64,000 bases of DNA from Rhizophlyctis rosea. Its lineage: Eukaryota; Chytridiomycota; Chytridiomycetes; Rhizophlyctidales; Rhizophlyctidaceae. Positions 46,601 to 59,637 of this stretch are shown here, in pieces. The stretch is from assembly GCA_027596075.1 (NCBI GenBank), contig JADGJC010000072.1, forward strand, positions 70,834-134,833, given 5' to 3'. The translations under genes and the position numbers were made by a program. Under the pieces are notes generated by a model, which ran no database searches, was not told the DNA's origin, and was given only the letters and a program-made list of their open reading frames with translations. The first letter of the stretch is position 1, and every line of letters starts with the position of its first letter.

Positions 46601-49600
46601 TAGGATGACAAGCTTTGATTCTTCTCCTTGGAAGTTGTCGATCGTCCGCAGAACTACTTGGTCTTGGAGCGACTTCCGGAGCGCGGTGGTAATTGTCTGC
46701 GCCTTCTTCTCACCATCCCCTTCAACTTCTGGTGCCTCGTCATTGTGATCTTCCCCCATTACTCGCTCAACATCTTCCGCGTCACGTTCATCAAGAACAA
46801 CAGTGAACGATTGTTTGAGGTAATCACGTAACAGCAGTAGTTGTCCAAGGTAAGGGGTCAAAATTGCGATATCGTTGCCCTTGTAGCCTAATGGCGGTAT
46901 GGAAGGTTAAATATCAGGTGAGTAAATACGAAATTTGTATGTTGAACCCGCTCCATAATGCGGCGATTCGATTGCTCGGACACTGCCACCATGCCAACGA
47001 TGCGGAAGAACATACCATTGCGAATCAAATACTTCACCAGCCCCACCACCATCCTTGCCTCAAAGTCATTTGCATGCGAGGCCGACGCGAAAGGGTTTGA
47101 AGCTCCGTCCTCCGGGTGCTCATGATGGAAGAAGAACACGTTCTTTTGCATGCCCTTCACATGTGGGTAAGCTTCGGTATTGTCGCCGTCTTGGAGGTGT
47201 GGATAGAGCGGGACACGGACGAGCTCGGCGATTTCGGGACGCATACGACGCTGCACGTTCAATTGCGACATTTCCAGAGCGCGCTGGGTGTCGTTTGAAA
47301 CTCCGAGGCGTTCCAACAAAGATTGGTCAAGCATGTATGATATTCCGATGGGGGAGTCCATACTGGTGAAAAGGAAATCAGTCAATCTGATCAGACTTTC
47401 TACGTCTCAGGTTGAAATTCAGGAGCGCTTACCTGAGGTTGTACGTCGCAACCGAAGGTCGGAGCTGCAATGGATCTCCAATCAAAATCAGATGCTCAGT
47501 AGATTCAGTCAACGCAGCCAGCACATGAGCCTCCAAGACCTCGCCCGCTTCTTCGCAAATGATAATCTTTGGATTAACTGCACGAAGTAAATTGGTGTGC
47601 TTTGCTGCCCCGTTGGTCGTGACTCCAATGACTTCAATGCGCTTCATGACCGTGCGCCGCGACTCATCATAGAGATTGTCTATCGCTTGTGTCTGCGCTT
47701 GGAGCTTTTCACTTATTTCCACAAGTTGATGGATGGAACGCTGGGATATCACGTTCTTCCAATGAGCGTGAAGTCGGTGACGTTCATTCTTAGACATGTT
47801 CCAGACGGAGTCATCTTCCAAGAGTTCCTCAAGCGGACGATTGCAGGTTGGCATGTGGAAGGCGGACCGACGGCGTAGCGGGCAGATAGCTCCCCTCGCC
47901 GGCATAGAAGGACCCCTCGAAATAGCCGTAACCGTCGTTAGCGAGAATTTGGTATGGATTCGTGATCTGTTGCTGCCGCCTGTATGCCGCCCAAGCTTGC
48001 TCCAGTTGTTCGGCTTCCTCCAAATCCTCACACAACGTCCACCGCTTGATCACATTCTTTTCTTTCCGATTGAAATTAGCCTGCATGAATCCGTCCTCGT
48101 CGTAACCGGATCGGAGCTGTTCTTGCACCTCTTCGAATGCTAAGTACTGCAAGAATGACGACTCCATCAAGAGATCCTTCACATCCGACCATCTCGGTCC
48201 ACCGTTTCCCGCAACATTCCCATCTCCTTCTCAAATTCATCCCTCTCTTGCCTCTTATCATAAATCTGCCGTCTCACCGCACCAAGTTGAGGAGCGTTGC
48301 TGCACACCACATCCAGCTCGTACTTTTGCACACGTTCGGACTTTGACCGCTTTCCGATGCGTACAATGTCGGTGCCGGCATCCAGTAGACGTTCAAGGAA
48401 TTGGTCCAGAGCGTGGTTCGTCTCGCAAATGCAGAGGATGGGCATGGATTGGTCTTTGTGCTGGAGCGAGAGTAAAACACGGACAAGTTTAACTCCCAAG
48501 TAGGTTTTGCCTGTTCCCGGAGGACCTGATGACAGCGAATTGAATAAGGCATTCTGTAGCAACAGTAAAGACATGTTTCAGTTCAACATACCTTGAACCA
48601 AAGCTAGCTCACGACTCAAGCAGTCAAGCAGTGCTCCACATTGACCGTCATCCAAAGTACTGTAGCGCCTGAGAACTTGCATTGCTCGTTCTTTGGAACC
48701 GATGACTTGGGGACGATATGAACATGGAACTCCATTCGGGACCAAGGAAGTCAGATCCCATGCAAAGCCATCAGCTCGAGCGTAGAACGGCAGGTCAATT
48801 GTTGCCGGTAGAGTGCCATCCTCCGGAGCAAGGAAAGATAGAAAGGGTAAGGTGTGCGGATTGATCGACTTGATCGTTTCTAAGATGGGACGATATGCTT
48901 CGAAAAAGACGGATGTGCCTTCAAGTAAGAAGTTGGCATTCGCAGCTCCTACTACACAATCAGTATTTCCATCCCGAAGGGACTCCGCGAAGCATAATGT
49001 CATACCTTGTGAGTATGATGTCAACGACGACAAGATGCCCTCTAAGAAACGAGATTCGATGATCTTCAAAGTGACGGTCCCGCTCTCTTCCGAGGTCCCC
49101 AAAGCCTCCGGACTCCTTCCCACCACAATAGCAAATATGACATCATGGCTCCACTCAGCGTCGTCGCTCATTCTGCGCCGTGCTGTCCTGCGCCGATCCA
49201 CCAACATGCATACCAAGCTACCGAATATCAACCGCTTCGATCGGTTCCAATAGTCAACCCGCCCCTTAACAGTAGCAAACCTCCTCCCATAAGCCATAGG
49301 CGTGAAAGTCACATCCAGCACCACACCGTGCCGCCTATCTACACGAACAGCTTTGAAGCCGCTGATCCGCAAGTTGGTGTAAACATGCAAGTCGCCCGCG
49401 TCAGAATCTTTCGCTGCAAACTTCCCACCCCGAACGATAGAAGCAACATTCAGACCGGAGTGATTCAAAGCACTAATGAACCCTTTCAGACCTTCGCGCA
49501 ATGAGGAGATCATATCTTCTCGTAGAAGGCGGAATTGTAGGTCACAATACCGAGCTGGACCGGGCAACAGGAAGTGCGGCGATTCTGAGGACCTGCCAGG

Positions 49601-50955
49601 TAGGAAAGGGGGCCGATCGGAGAGGATTTCGTCCATCGTTGGTATGACAGCAATATCGGCAATTTCCTCCTGTTGATGTTTGAGTAATGATCAGCCAACA
49701 GCACAACTGGTGTGGGTGTGGGCGCAACCGAACTCCTCACGATGATCCATTCAATCACTATAACTTGCCTTGTCGTTGTCATGGCGCGGACCAATGGGCG
49801 ATAAGGAGCCGGGTGGATCATAGGGAGTCAGCTGCCAAGCTTCATAGCCTGATTGATGCAATTGCTGCTGTTTTCGAAGTTGGCTTTGTTGTTGAGCTTC
49901 CGCAGTCTCCAACTGAATCCCACGAGCCACCTTTCCCTTCCCATCTTCAACCATTCGAACAACCCTACTGAACTCGCGTTGAACGGAACAGGCGCCCATC
50001 TCTTTCGATGATTGTATCGAGACCCATTCACCGACGATTTGGCTGATGCCAGCAATGAACTGGTGGATGTTATCATCGACTGCAGCCGTTCGGACGGACC
50101 AGGAGCTCATAAAGCACGCGAGTACAATGAAGAAGGTATCCTTCGAAGGCGGAGTCTCGACTCTGCAATGCATTATTTAGAGAGATTCAAGATTGAAGCT
50201 CCTACCATCAGGTACTGACCGGTGCAGTTCTCTGTTTCCAAAGCTCAAGAAGATGTGGGAGGACATTCTGATTCAGAAATACTTCGGCATGATTGAAGAT
50301 GGTCTGATAGATGGTGTTGGTATTCTGAAATAAAATCTTGTTAGTCTCGGGAACAATCTGATGACTTGATTCGTAGTGTCATCACCTCACGCAACGTGCT
50401 CTGCGCGATAGCCTTATCGGACAGAATCTTCATGAGTCGCATAACGCCGTCTTGGAAAGACAAAAGTCGGCCTCTGGCAGGGCCGAAAACAATGTCTCGA
50501 AATCGCAGGATGTCCGTAAGTCGGGCAAGACCTTCGCTTTTGATGGTTCCCAACCCGATGATCAAGTCTTCCATTCCATCATTGGCATGCGCCGACATAT
50601 AAGCATCAATGGAATCCAAGAACATTTGGATTTGACCGCCGTACTCAAAAGGACGCGGGTTGCTCTTGTTCCAAACGATGGACTTCCAGGCGTTGCGCTT
50701 CCTCATGACATCGTCTTCTGGTGGTACGGACTGTGTTGAGGGCGGGTCGCTTCCTCCATTTAGGCCATCGTGTCGATAAGTGCACTGCTGTCCCCTGCGA
50801 CAATTTCCATCCTTCCAGAATCGACAGATATCTCTTTTGAATGGTGCTACAGAAGGGGCTGCTTGCTCGTCCGTTGCGTCTGCATGGAGGAAGGTACACC
50901 GGGCACCTTTTCGGCAATTACCCTCCCGCCAATAGGAACAAATCTTGCTATGCAT
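43647..50955 (-). CDS. ZNFX1-type SF1 RNA helicase with CCCH, NF-X1 and RZ zinc fingers
   Basis: Relatives act in small-RNA silencing and antiviral defence. The start at 50955 gives two CCCH fingers (CSYWREGNCRKGARCTFLH, CRFWKDGNCRRGQQCTYRH). A long helical and beta region follows, with EEIADIAVIPTMDEILSDRP. Helicase motif I is GPPGTGKTYLG, built across an intron (donor after VQ-G near 48589, acceptor near 48527). Motif II is IIICEEAGEVLEAH; motifs V/VI are TIDNFQGEESKLVILSLVRN and NRTNVMLSRAQHGLYILG. Many NF-X1-type Cys/His fingers follow (CGHTCPRICGEDCG, CPHQGDCMAPCG). The end is an RZ finger (WYTCPNGHTYTIGNCGG, CPECGQAVGG). Last exons are 45328-43936, 43888-43846 and 43784-43647. One intron (49768-49670) is GC-AG. 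Between motifs I and II a 100-codon segment sits in another frame (see findings). The N-terminal exon junctions near 50.2 kb are uncertain. Confidence 0.87.
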
Positions 50956-51777
50956 GGTGATATTTTTCCAAAGGTAACACTTCCAAGTGCAGGAGATGCT
51001 CTTGGTAAATCTGATCCAGAACGACAATGTCAAGGAAATTGAAAGGGGGCAAAGTCTGTGGGGAAGCGAACGAACCGTGGGATGATGGTGCGTCTTGGAT
51101 GTGTCTGTGGCGTGTCCCAATGGATGGCACGGTCACGCATCTGAAACCTCATCCATAGACTCTAATCATGCTTTGACATCGTCTACTGAGCAATTCGTGT
51201 TCTGAAACATCGGCAGGACAGCCTCGACCTGATGACAGATCGAGAGTCTAAACACCGGTATGACAGTAAATGTGACTTATTGAACATTGGACTCGCACAA
51301 GGCATTCTTCAGACCGCTTGTTTGAGCAAGGCGATGACGAGTACTGGAAAGAACATCTCAGTAACCTTTTTGAAGTTCTTGAATCTGGAACATTGCAGAG
51401 ATGCAAGCGGATAACTCGTTCCTTTCATGTTCCGAAACAAAATGATGCATATGACCTCGAGACTGCATCTTTCTGACTCCCCTTACATGACTCCGTGAGA
51501 ACCGCAATATTGTTTCGCTCCCGCTCAAGGCAAGGGAAACGAATTCACCTCTTATCGTCGCTGAAATTGAACCATTTCGATGGCATGTACCAAACTCTTC
51601 CCACTCAATGATCCTGGCGGCAAAGCATTGTTTACTCAACGCCACACCCGCATGTGCCACCAAAGAGTCCTTTCATTGAGGGCCTTCTGGAAACGTATTG
51701 CTGTCAGTATTTTCCTTTACGAATTTCGCTAGCACCTTCCATCCCCTTGTCTTCCCTTTTTGAACAAGCTCGAGATC
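50956..51777. other. Intergenic region upstream of the ZNFX1-like gene
   Basis: About 0.8 kb, expected to contain the ZNFX1-like promoter. The frames present are short and motif-free. Confidence 0.4.
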
Positions 51778-53008
51778 ATGGAGGACCAATCAGTAGATAA
51801 TATTGAGCCAGCCAATATGGCCGACACCACGAACAATGACACCCACACCACTACTAATTGTCAACCGCGCCCAGCATACCGCTATGATATTTTACTGCCC
51901 TTCTTTAAATATAGAATCCCGCTCTTGACTGTCATTCGTAGCCAAGCTGAATACCATGTTGCTGGTTCTGGGGAACGACCTGATTTGGATATGTCACGGA
52001 TGGTCATTCTGTGAAACGTGCTAAAGAACTTTGCTCGAAGCAATTGGAAGTGGCTCTTCTTTGCTTCCTGTAAGTTTCCTTTGAGTCCAGCATGTTTTGA
52101 TTCCTGCTGATTGAGGTTCACTTGCTTAGCATTCATCCTTGGACTTTTATTGGAAATAATCCGCAGTTGGTAATTCAAATTGAGCATTGCATGCCCGCGT
52201 CAAACTGAACTATTCATACCTTCCCGTCAGCATGTTAACCATCTCAACCTGGACATCTATTTTCACAAAGTCTTACCATGTTTCCAGGAATTTGTCTTCC
52301 TACTACGGCGGCGCTGACTACCATCCTTTTGATGATCTCCCTACCCTTTTCCGAGCTGACATCATTCTCCCCTCTCAACGTCTTGTTTAGTGACATTGCT
52401 TATCCTCGGCGGCGCCTGCAGTTTAGCTACCAGATGGACATCAACAGTACCATCAAACTTGGTTGGACCGGCCTCCGATCTGCAAACCAACAACTCCCGC
52501 TTCACACGATTCTGGAACTGGACATTCTAAGTGTGCGCCCGCTAAGAACGGGGACTTTCGAAATAATAGAAGAACACGTGGAGTATGTCTTTGCGTTGAA
52601 CGGACTTCTCGCAACATAACCCTGCCATCCCTCACAACCATCAGCATCGGTGTCAAGTGTACAACTCAACCTTGGGGTCCCGAGGGACGGTCCGTTGAAT
52701 GCTACACTTGGGGACAGCACTACCCTGCGGATGCCTCCCTCCAAATTGCGCCCTTCATACCCACCTACCCTATCTCTACCGTACAACTGCGAGAAGGTGT
52801 CTGTGGCCTTCCACCGGCACTATTGACCTGCCGTTCATGAATGCATCATACGTTGTTGCCGTGCCCTTCTTTTGAGGAACTGGTCACCAATGGATGATGG
52901 ATTTACCTGGTACAACACGGTGGGAGGTTACGACTGCTTACTGGGTCTCGATGTTTATAATTGTGGGGTTCGCTTGGTCAAAGGATGTGTTGGCTTTGCT
53001 CCGGTAAA
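51778..53008 (+). pseudogene. Probable remains of a membrane-protein gene
   Basis: Protein-like pieces in order on the plus strand do not join into one frame. From 51778 a hydrophilic N-terminus (MEDQSVDNIEPANM) leads to PAYRYDILLPFFKYRIPLL and meets TGA at about 52012, after which the same frame reads NVLKNFARSNWKWLFFAS. A hydrophobic helix (CLAFILGLLLEIIRSW) lies near 52120-52170. A long segment at 52278-52619 (INSTIKLGWTGLRSANQQ, EEHVEYVFALNG) ends in TAA. The end has GTIDLPFMNASYVVAVPFF, TGA, then WMMDLPGTTRW and a C-terminal helix YWVSMFIIVGFAW. At least three stops interrupt it. I do not recognise the family; a heavily spliced live gene is the alternative. Confidence 0.4.
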
Positions 53009-54316
53009 GGTATCATTTCTATCATTCCTGTGCGGTGGGCGGCCAGAAGGAGGGTTGTTGAGCGGTCAGGACGAGTAGAAGGTTGAGATTCAATTGATTG
53101 AAGCTCATGATTGCGTATTCTAGAAGGTAGACATCAAGTTAGACATCAATTGCTGTTGTAAAATATGATCATCTTGTCAAGGTACTGTGGATGCAGATGC
53201 GGGTAGGGGACATGAAGCACAACAGGTGCTTGTCTGTGATGTCTGTCTCTTTGCAAAATTACGCAAATGGTAAGTTCGACAGACGTTGCTGTAAGAGCCG
53301 ATTGCGATATGCTGAAGACTGCAAGGCCAATCAAAATCAACAAGATGTTGTCTATTCCTTCTGCATTCATGTGATGTCTTCTCGCATTCCATTCCGAAAT
53401 TCAATGATTTGCTTCATACAATGGCAAACGACTAGGTACAGACATGCGCCCCTATCTTTCCCATTACCATAATTCACAAGAAGGTTCAGAAAGCTACATT
53501 CAAACTCCAATAATTCCCTGCAGTCTGCAGATGAGGATTTCATGGCCGACATGTTCCACGCCCGCTTAAAACAAAAGATTCGTGGACATCAGTTCCTTCA
53601 GAGTAGCATCAAGCCATTCTCGGAGGTGCTGGAGATAGTTGGAGATGACAATGTGTTGTGTGAAATTGTGGCACCCAACCGTGAATGTCCAGAACCTTGA
53701 AAGCTTCGTGCATCGGAGGCGAGGTCGGAGGAAAGAGGACTCTCCGTTGTAGTCATGAAGCATGACGGCATGTATGGGGTTGAGACCAACCGCTTCAGCC
53801 GCTGACCTGCATCTGCTGTGTGGGAACTGCTGACACGAACGAAATTTGAAGGGGGAGTTGCGCGATTTTGTGTATCACCATCTCAGGGATCGCGTCAGCG
53901 GGGAGGCTCCATCAAAACCAGAACGCCCAGTCGCCACATACCCAGCGAAAGCCCACCTCCGGAACGGCTTCCGTGAAGGTCAGCTAAGGTTGTAAAGTTC
54001 TAAGGTTTTGCGTTGTGGACGCAGACTCCATTTGTGATACCGTGGTCTGCGACGTGATGGCGACTACGCTGCAGACTCTGCAGGAGTCAGATGGCCAGTA
54101 TGGAACTGTATAGTTCGAGACTGAGACGAGAGGTTTTGCAAGATCTTGAAGCCTTCCCTCGTTGATGCCTTTTCCATAAAAGCTCACCCTTCGGATGCCA
54201 GTATTTTCCATTCATCACCGTTCCCCACTTCCTTCCTGAATCTTCTATCATCAAAATTCTGAATACCTAATTCCTCATAGCTTTCCCATACCCTTCGTCC
54301 CCGCCCCGTTGCAAAA
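53009..54316. other. Intergenic region upstream of the sulfate permease
   Basis: About 1.3 kb. A minus-strand stretch near 53566-53763 gives a peptide with some Trp and Cys but no motif or splice context, so no gene is called. Confidence 0.4.
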
Positions 54317-56604
54317 ATGGGCAAACCCCACGTTGACAACACCGACGCCAAGAATCTCGGCAAGAAGCTCAGAAAAGAGGCATCGCATGCCCATATTCAC
54401 GCTTTTCGTTATGTGAAGGACCTGTTCCCTCTCTTTCAATGGATCCGGAGATATAACCTTCAATGGTTTATTGGTGATTTGATTGCTGGGTATGTAAACA
54501 ATGAGCTCGCTGCAAGTTGAATTGTAACTAAGCCCAGTTCTTTCCCTTAGTTTCACGGTCGGCTTCCTAGTAGTCCCTCAAGCCTTAGCACAGGCCCGTA
54601 TTGCAACCCTCCCTATTGAATACGGTCTCTACACCGCCTTTGTCGGTCTTGTAATCTACGCCTTCTTCGCTACCGCTAAGGACGTCACTATCGGTCCAAC
54701 GGCTGTCCTCTCTCTCTTTACCTCTCAAGTCCTGGTCAATGCCAATCGTGATGCCAGTGGAAACAACATCTTCCCTCCCGTGCAATTTGCGATCGGTGCG
54801 GCATTCTTTGCCGGGATTTATGAGCTGGCAATTGGATTGCTCAGATTGGGTATCGTGGTTGACTTCATTCCAAGTTCGGTCATTGCTGGGTTTACGACGG
54901 GTGCTGCCACAACGTGAGTGACATGTCGATGAGCATTTGTGAAGACGGCTATTGACTTACCTGGATACCGCCACCAATAGGATCATCATTCAACAAATTC
55001 CAAAGCTCATGGGCATCAAGGGCATCGACACCAACAGCCAAGGACCCCATCTTATCCTTCGCGACATCTTCAAGTTGATCAGCACCACCAAACTCGACGC
55101 TGCGTTCGGTTTCTCCGCCATCGCCCTCCTTGTCTTCTTCAAGTTCATCGGCCAACGGTGGGGCGCCAAGCGCAAGTGGGTTTGGTACCTGTCCCTTGCC
55201 GGCACTGGTATCGCATTGGTCCTCTACATCTTGGTCTCGTTCGGCGTCTACCAAGCACAAGGAGGCAAGGTTGCCTACTCCCTTGTGGGCAATGTGCCAA
55301 GAGGCTTCAAGCAGTTCGCGGCTCCTACGATCACACCCGAACTTGCTTCCCGCCTGTGGTCCCCAGCCATCACCGTCGCCTTGGTCGGTATCGTTGAACA
55401 CGTCGCCATCACTAAATCCTTCGGCCGAGTGAATGGATACACCAACAACATCAACCCCAACCAAGAAATCATTGCTCTTGGGCTCACCAACACCTTTGGC
55501 AGTTTCCTTGGCGGTTACCCAGCAACCGGTTCCTTCTCTCGCTCTGCCGTCAAGGCCGCTTCCGGAGTTCGCACCCCCGCCGCTGGATGGATCACTGGTA
55601 CCATTGTCGTTTTGGCTCTGTACGTCTTGACGCCCGTCTTCTTCTACATTCCTGAGTCCGTCCTTTCCGCCATCATCATCGTCGCCATTTCCGACTTGAT
55701 CGCTCGGTACCCTGTGTGGCTAGAGTTCTGGAACTCTAACATTACCGACTTCCTTGTCGCCATTGTTTCCCTCCTCGCCACCATCTTCGCAGGTATCGAA
55801 AACGGCATTTACTCCTCCGTGGTCCTCGCGGCAGTCATCTTGCTTTTCCGCCAAGCTCGTCCCACCATCACCACCCTGATCAGGACCAAAAACCATAAGA
55901 GCTACGTCCCTGTCGAAGTGGCTCAATCATCAATTGAAGAACCTGCCGGCGACACGGAGAAGGGAACTGCCCTCCCATCAGACGAGATCATTCCCACCCC
56001 ACCCGGCATCGTCATCATCTCCTTCCAAGACTCAATCCTCTACCCTAACGCCCACCACACCGCCGACCGTCTGCTCCAAATCGTCCACGAGCAATCCTCC
56101 TTCGGTGGCACACCACGACGTGCTGGTGACCGTCTCTGGTGTGATGATACGGAAGAAAAGGCTGCGAAGCTTGCAAAGGGTGCAGGCGAAGAACACATCC
56201 CCAAGCCAGTCTTGCGAGCCATCGTCCTTGATATGTCAAGAGTTTCCCACCTCGACGCTGCCGGCTACCAAACCCTCAATGATTTCCGTATCGAAGCTAC
56301 CCGATGGGCTGGTGCACTTGTTCCATTCCATTTCGTCCAACCCCGTGCTTCTTACCTCCGCCTCCTCAAGCGCATCATTACAAGTCCCGTCAAGGCTCTC
56401 TCCATTGTACCTGGCCAGAATGACGTCAGCTACACCCCCGCATTCGACATCGATCCGCTTGCGTACTTCCATGACACTGTCGTGGAGGCTGTGGAGGTTG
56501 TCCAGAGTGGAGCTAGCGAGCCTGGATTGAGTACACATGCCACTTTGGCGGAGCCTGGGAAATTGGTTGAGGAGATTCAAGCACCGTTTGTGTCGCAAAG
56601 CTAG
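54317..56604 (+). CDS. SulP-family sulfate permease with STAS domain
   Basis: A plasma-membrane sulfate/proton symporter supplying sulfur assimilation. Exons are 54317-54489, 54551-54913 and 54981-56604, about 720 residues. After a hydrophilic N-terminus, FPLFQWIRRYNLQWFIGDLIAG runs into the family signature GFTVGFLVVPQALAQARIA and LPIEYGLYTAFVG. Further membrane blocks are DVTIGPTAVLSLFTSQV, VIAGFTTGAATTIIIQQIPKLMG and NTFGSFLGGYPATGSFSRSAVKAASG. The cytoplasmic STAS domain starts near PGIVIISFQDSILYPN and includes VLDMSRVSHLDAAGYQTL. Architecture and length match fungal SUL1/SUL2 proteins. Confidence 0.94.
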
Positions 56605-57918
56605 AGTGGATCTGCGGTTGCTAATGGCTGACGGGAGTTTGTACGAGTGGGACACCTCATTTCTCTTGAGGAAATCACAATGGGGGTACTGAGGATGGCA
56701 AGAACGGCGGCGTGGGCCTAGTATAGTAGTAGTTAGAGTAGTGATAGCAGTAACAGTAGTATTTCCGTCATATTCATTTCCGTAATGCATAGTATGTAAT
56801 ATAATCTCTGAATATCAAAGCTTAATGATGTGTGCCAAGTGCACAACCACTGGTATTCAAATAGCTCCGACAAGGATAACGTGCAATGCTAGCAGTATGA
56901 GCATGTTGTTCGTATCTAATCGAAGTGCGTTTTCAGATATCCCTTGAAACACCGTCATCAGGCTGCAGCGTTCAGATGAGAGAAAGGTTGTTTTTCAAAG
57001 TTCCAATGTTGCCGCCTCATTTTGGAAAGTGGTGAGCCAACAGTCGCAAGTGGCTTGGTCATAAGAGGAGGGTGGTGTTTGTTTATGACTTTTATCTGCA
57101 CTTGTTTACATGGCGCCGGTCGATTATCAGTGGTGACGGTGATAGAACCACTGCGAATAGCTCCCCCTTAAGTGCTCTAAATCGATGCATCCAAAGCAGG
57201 AGCTACAGATACAGGTCAACAAGCTGAGTTTTGCTTTGGTCTCCATGATAACCAAAAATTTGGTAAGTGCCGGATTATACCTAATCATTAGGTATTTGCC
57301 TAAAGTTTTAGATAATCATAGAAGCATTTAACCTTCCATAGTTTGCCACACCTTTTTTGCAGCGTTTGCTCCACGAAGCACCAAACTGGCGCCACACAGT
57401 GTTGCACAATCCTGTGTCATCATCCCCGAGCTTCCTAACAGAGGGTGGAGAGCACTTTCAAACTTTACTTTTCCATCATATCCTGCCCAATTCGTTGCGG
57501 GGACGGCGGACAGTCGGGCTTTGTGGCGTAAAATGCAAGAGAAGGATGATGGTTGTCGTTGCGTGAAGGATGGTCGGTCTCATGTGGGAGCATGTCATGT
57601 CGGCATCATGTAACTTGCTCGCTGTGACTATCATGCTAATGAGGGTGGGGTCGCACCAAAACAGGAGCACCCCATGGCGGAGTTGGTTATGTAGTAAAGG
57701 AGGTGAAAGTAAAAACCTTACCTGCGGCTTGTAAGCACACACAGCATTTTGGGTGGACTACTGTAGAGGGTAGTATCCCCATCACTGTGTCGGGCGATTG
57801 TGTCGGGACATTTATAAAACCTTCGCTGCTCTTCTCCCTCTTCACGTTTTCTCTGCGTCCCGACTGGTTCCCACCACATAACTGCTACCATTCACATCCT
57901 GACAAGTTCTCTCCCAAC
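56605..57918. other. Intergenic region upstream of the CE15 gene
   Basis: About 1.3 kb without a supportable gene. A short palindromic AATCATTAGGTATTTGCCTAA-like stretch lies near 57280-57303. TATAAAA at 57813-57819 is the likely TATA box of the CE15 gene. Confidence 0.4.
57813..57819 (+). promoter_or_regulatory. TATA box of the CE15 gene
   Basis: TATAAAA lies 106 bases before the ATG at 57919, within a pyrimidine-rich leader, as at the other secreted-enzyme genes. Confidence 0.55.
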
Positions 57919-59637
57919 ATGAAAGTCTCTCACGTAGCCGCTGGTGCTGTTCTTTTGGCCGCATCCGTCACCGCCCAATGCCCTACCGTCAACACTGTAG
58001 GTTTACCACACATGTCCTCTATGCCTAGCATTTGAAGTGGCTAAGACATACACTGAAAATACCTAGGCCCTCGTCAGCAATGCCAAACTCCCCGACCCAT
58101 TCACCTTCACCAGCGGTTCCAAAGTCACCACCCGTAGCGACTGGGACTGCCGTCGTCAAGAAATCCTCCGTCTCTTCGACCAGTACGAACTCGGCACCAA
58201 ACCGCCAAAGCCTACCTCCGTCACGGGCTCCTTCTCCGGCAGCACCCTGACCGTCACCGTCAGCAATGCGGGCAAATCCATCTCTTTCACCGCCTCCATC
58301 TCCAAGCCTTCCGGTGTCTCTGGTAACGTGCCCGCTATCATCGCTTACGGTGCTTTGTCCATTGCCCGCCCCAGCAATGTTGCTATCATCACCTTCAACA
58401 ACGACGACATTGCTCAACAGACCAACACCGGTTCCCGGGGCAAGGGCAAGTTTTACGATCTTTATGGGTCTTCCCACTCCGCTGGTGCCTTGACTGCATG
58501 GGCATGGGGTGTTTCTCGTATCATTGATGCCCTTGAGACCACTCCTGCTGCTGGGATCAACGCCGCTAGGTGAGATAATGCATTATGAAATGCATCCGCT
58601 TAGTCAAGTCGTGCGTACTAATGGGTTATTTTCCAGGGTCGGTGTTACCGGCTGCTCTCGCAACGGAAAGGGAGCCATGGTCGCTGGTGCATTGGACGAC
58701 CGTATTGCCCTCACTATCCCCCAAGAGTCTGGTGCTGGTGGTTCTGCTTGCTGGCGTATCTCGGATCAGCTCAAGTCTCAGGGCGTGAATGTGCAGACTG
58801 CTTCGCAGATCATTACAGAGAATGTTTGGTTCTCGCCAAACTTCAACGCGAACGTTAATCGCGTCACTCAACTCCCTTTCGACCACCACATGCTGGCTGC
58901 TCTGGTTGCTCCCCGTGGATTGTTCGTTACCGACAACAACATTGATTGGCTCGGTCCCAAGTCTTCCGTCACCTGCATGTCCGCTGCTCAGAAGGTCTAT
59001 GAGGCCTTGGGAGTGACGAACAACTTAGGTTACTCCCTCGTTGGGGGTCACAATCACTGCTCTGTAAGTATATGCTATCAGACGAAAATGAGGAAGCTAC
59101 GGACATGAATATAACCCTTCTCCAGTTCCCCTCTGCCCAAAACAGCGAGCTCACAGCCTTTGTGAACAAGTTCTTGCTGGACCAAAGCAGTGCCAACACC
59201 AACGTCTTCCACAGTGCCGTTTCCAACCCCGACAACTCTTGGATCACTTGGACCGTCCCGACGCTTGGCGGCGGTAGCGGAACTCCTGGCCAGGTAGAAA
59301 CTGTTTGATGACTGGCGGCGATGATGAATCTCTGACATATTGTCATTTTTGACCTTATTTAGACGACCACCCGTCCCCCTGTTACAACCACCAACCCCAC
59401 CAACCCTACTACTACCACTCGTCCTCCAGTTACCACAACCAACCCACCTCAAACCAACTGCGCTGCTAAATGGGGTCAGTGCGGCGGGCAGGGATGGGCT
59501 GGCGCGACTTGTTGCCAGTCTGGCTCGACGTGCAAGGTTTCGAACCAATGGGTACGTAGGTCCTGCAGTTTGCTAAATCATTCCCTAGTCATGCCTGACG
59601 TGCAATGTATTCTGTCCAGTACTCTCAATGCTTGTAG
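57919..59637 (+). CDS. 4-O-methyl-glucuronoyl methylesterase (CE15) with C-terminal CBM1
   Basis: A secreted esterase that splits ester links between lignin alcohols and glucuronic acid on xylan. Exons are 57919-57996, 58067-58569, 58637-59063, 59126-59293, 59363-59551 and 59620-59637. [19 protein letters not shown] is the signal peptide. Catalytic landmarks are [16 protein letters not shown] (nucleophile Ser in GCSRNGK), [15 protein letters not shown] (Glu) and LVGGHNHCS (His). The linker has two [16 protein letters not shown] repeats, followed by CBM1 ([16 protein letters not shown]...WYSQCL). The final exon is 18 bases, at the same place in CBM1 as in the GH28 gene. Confidence 0.95.
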
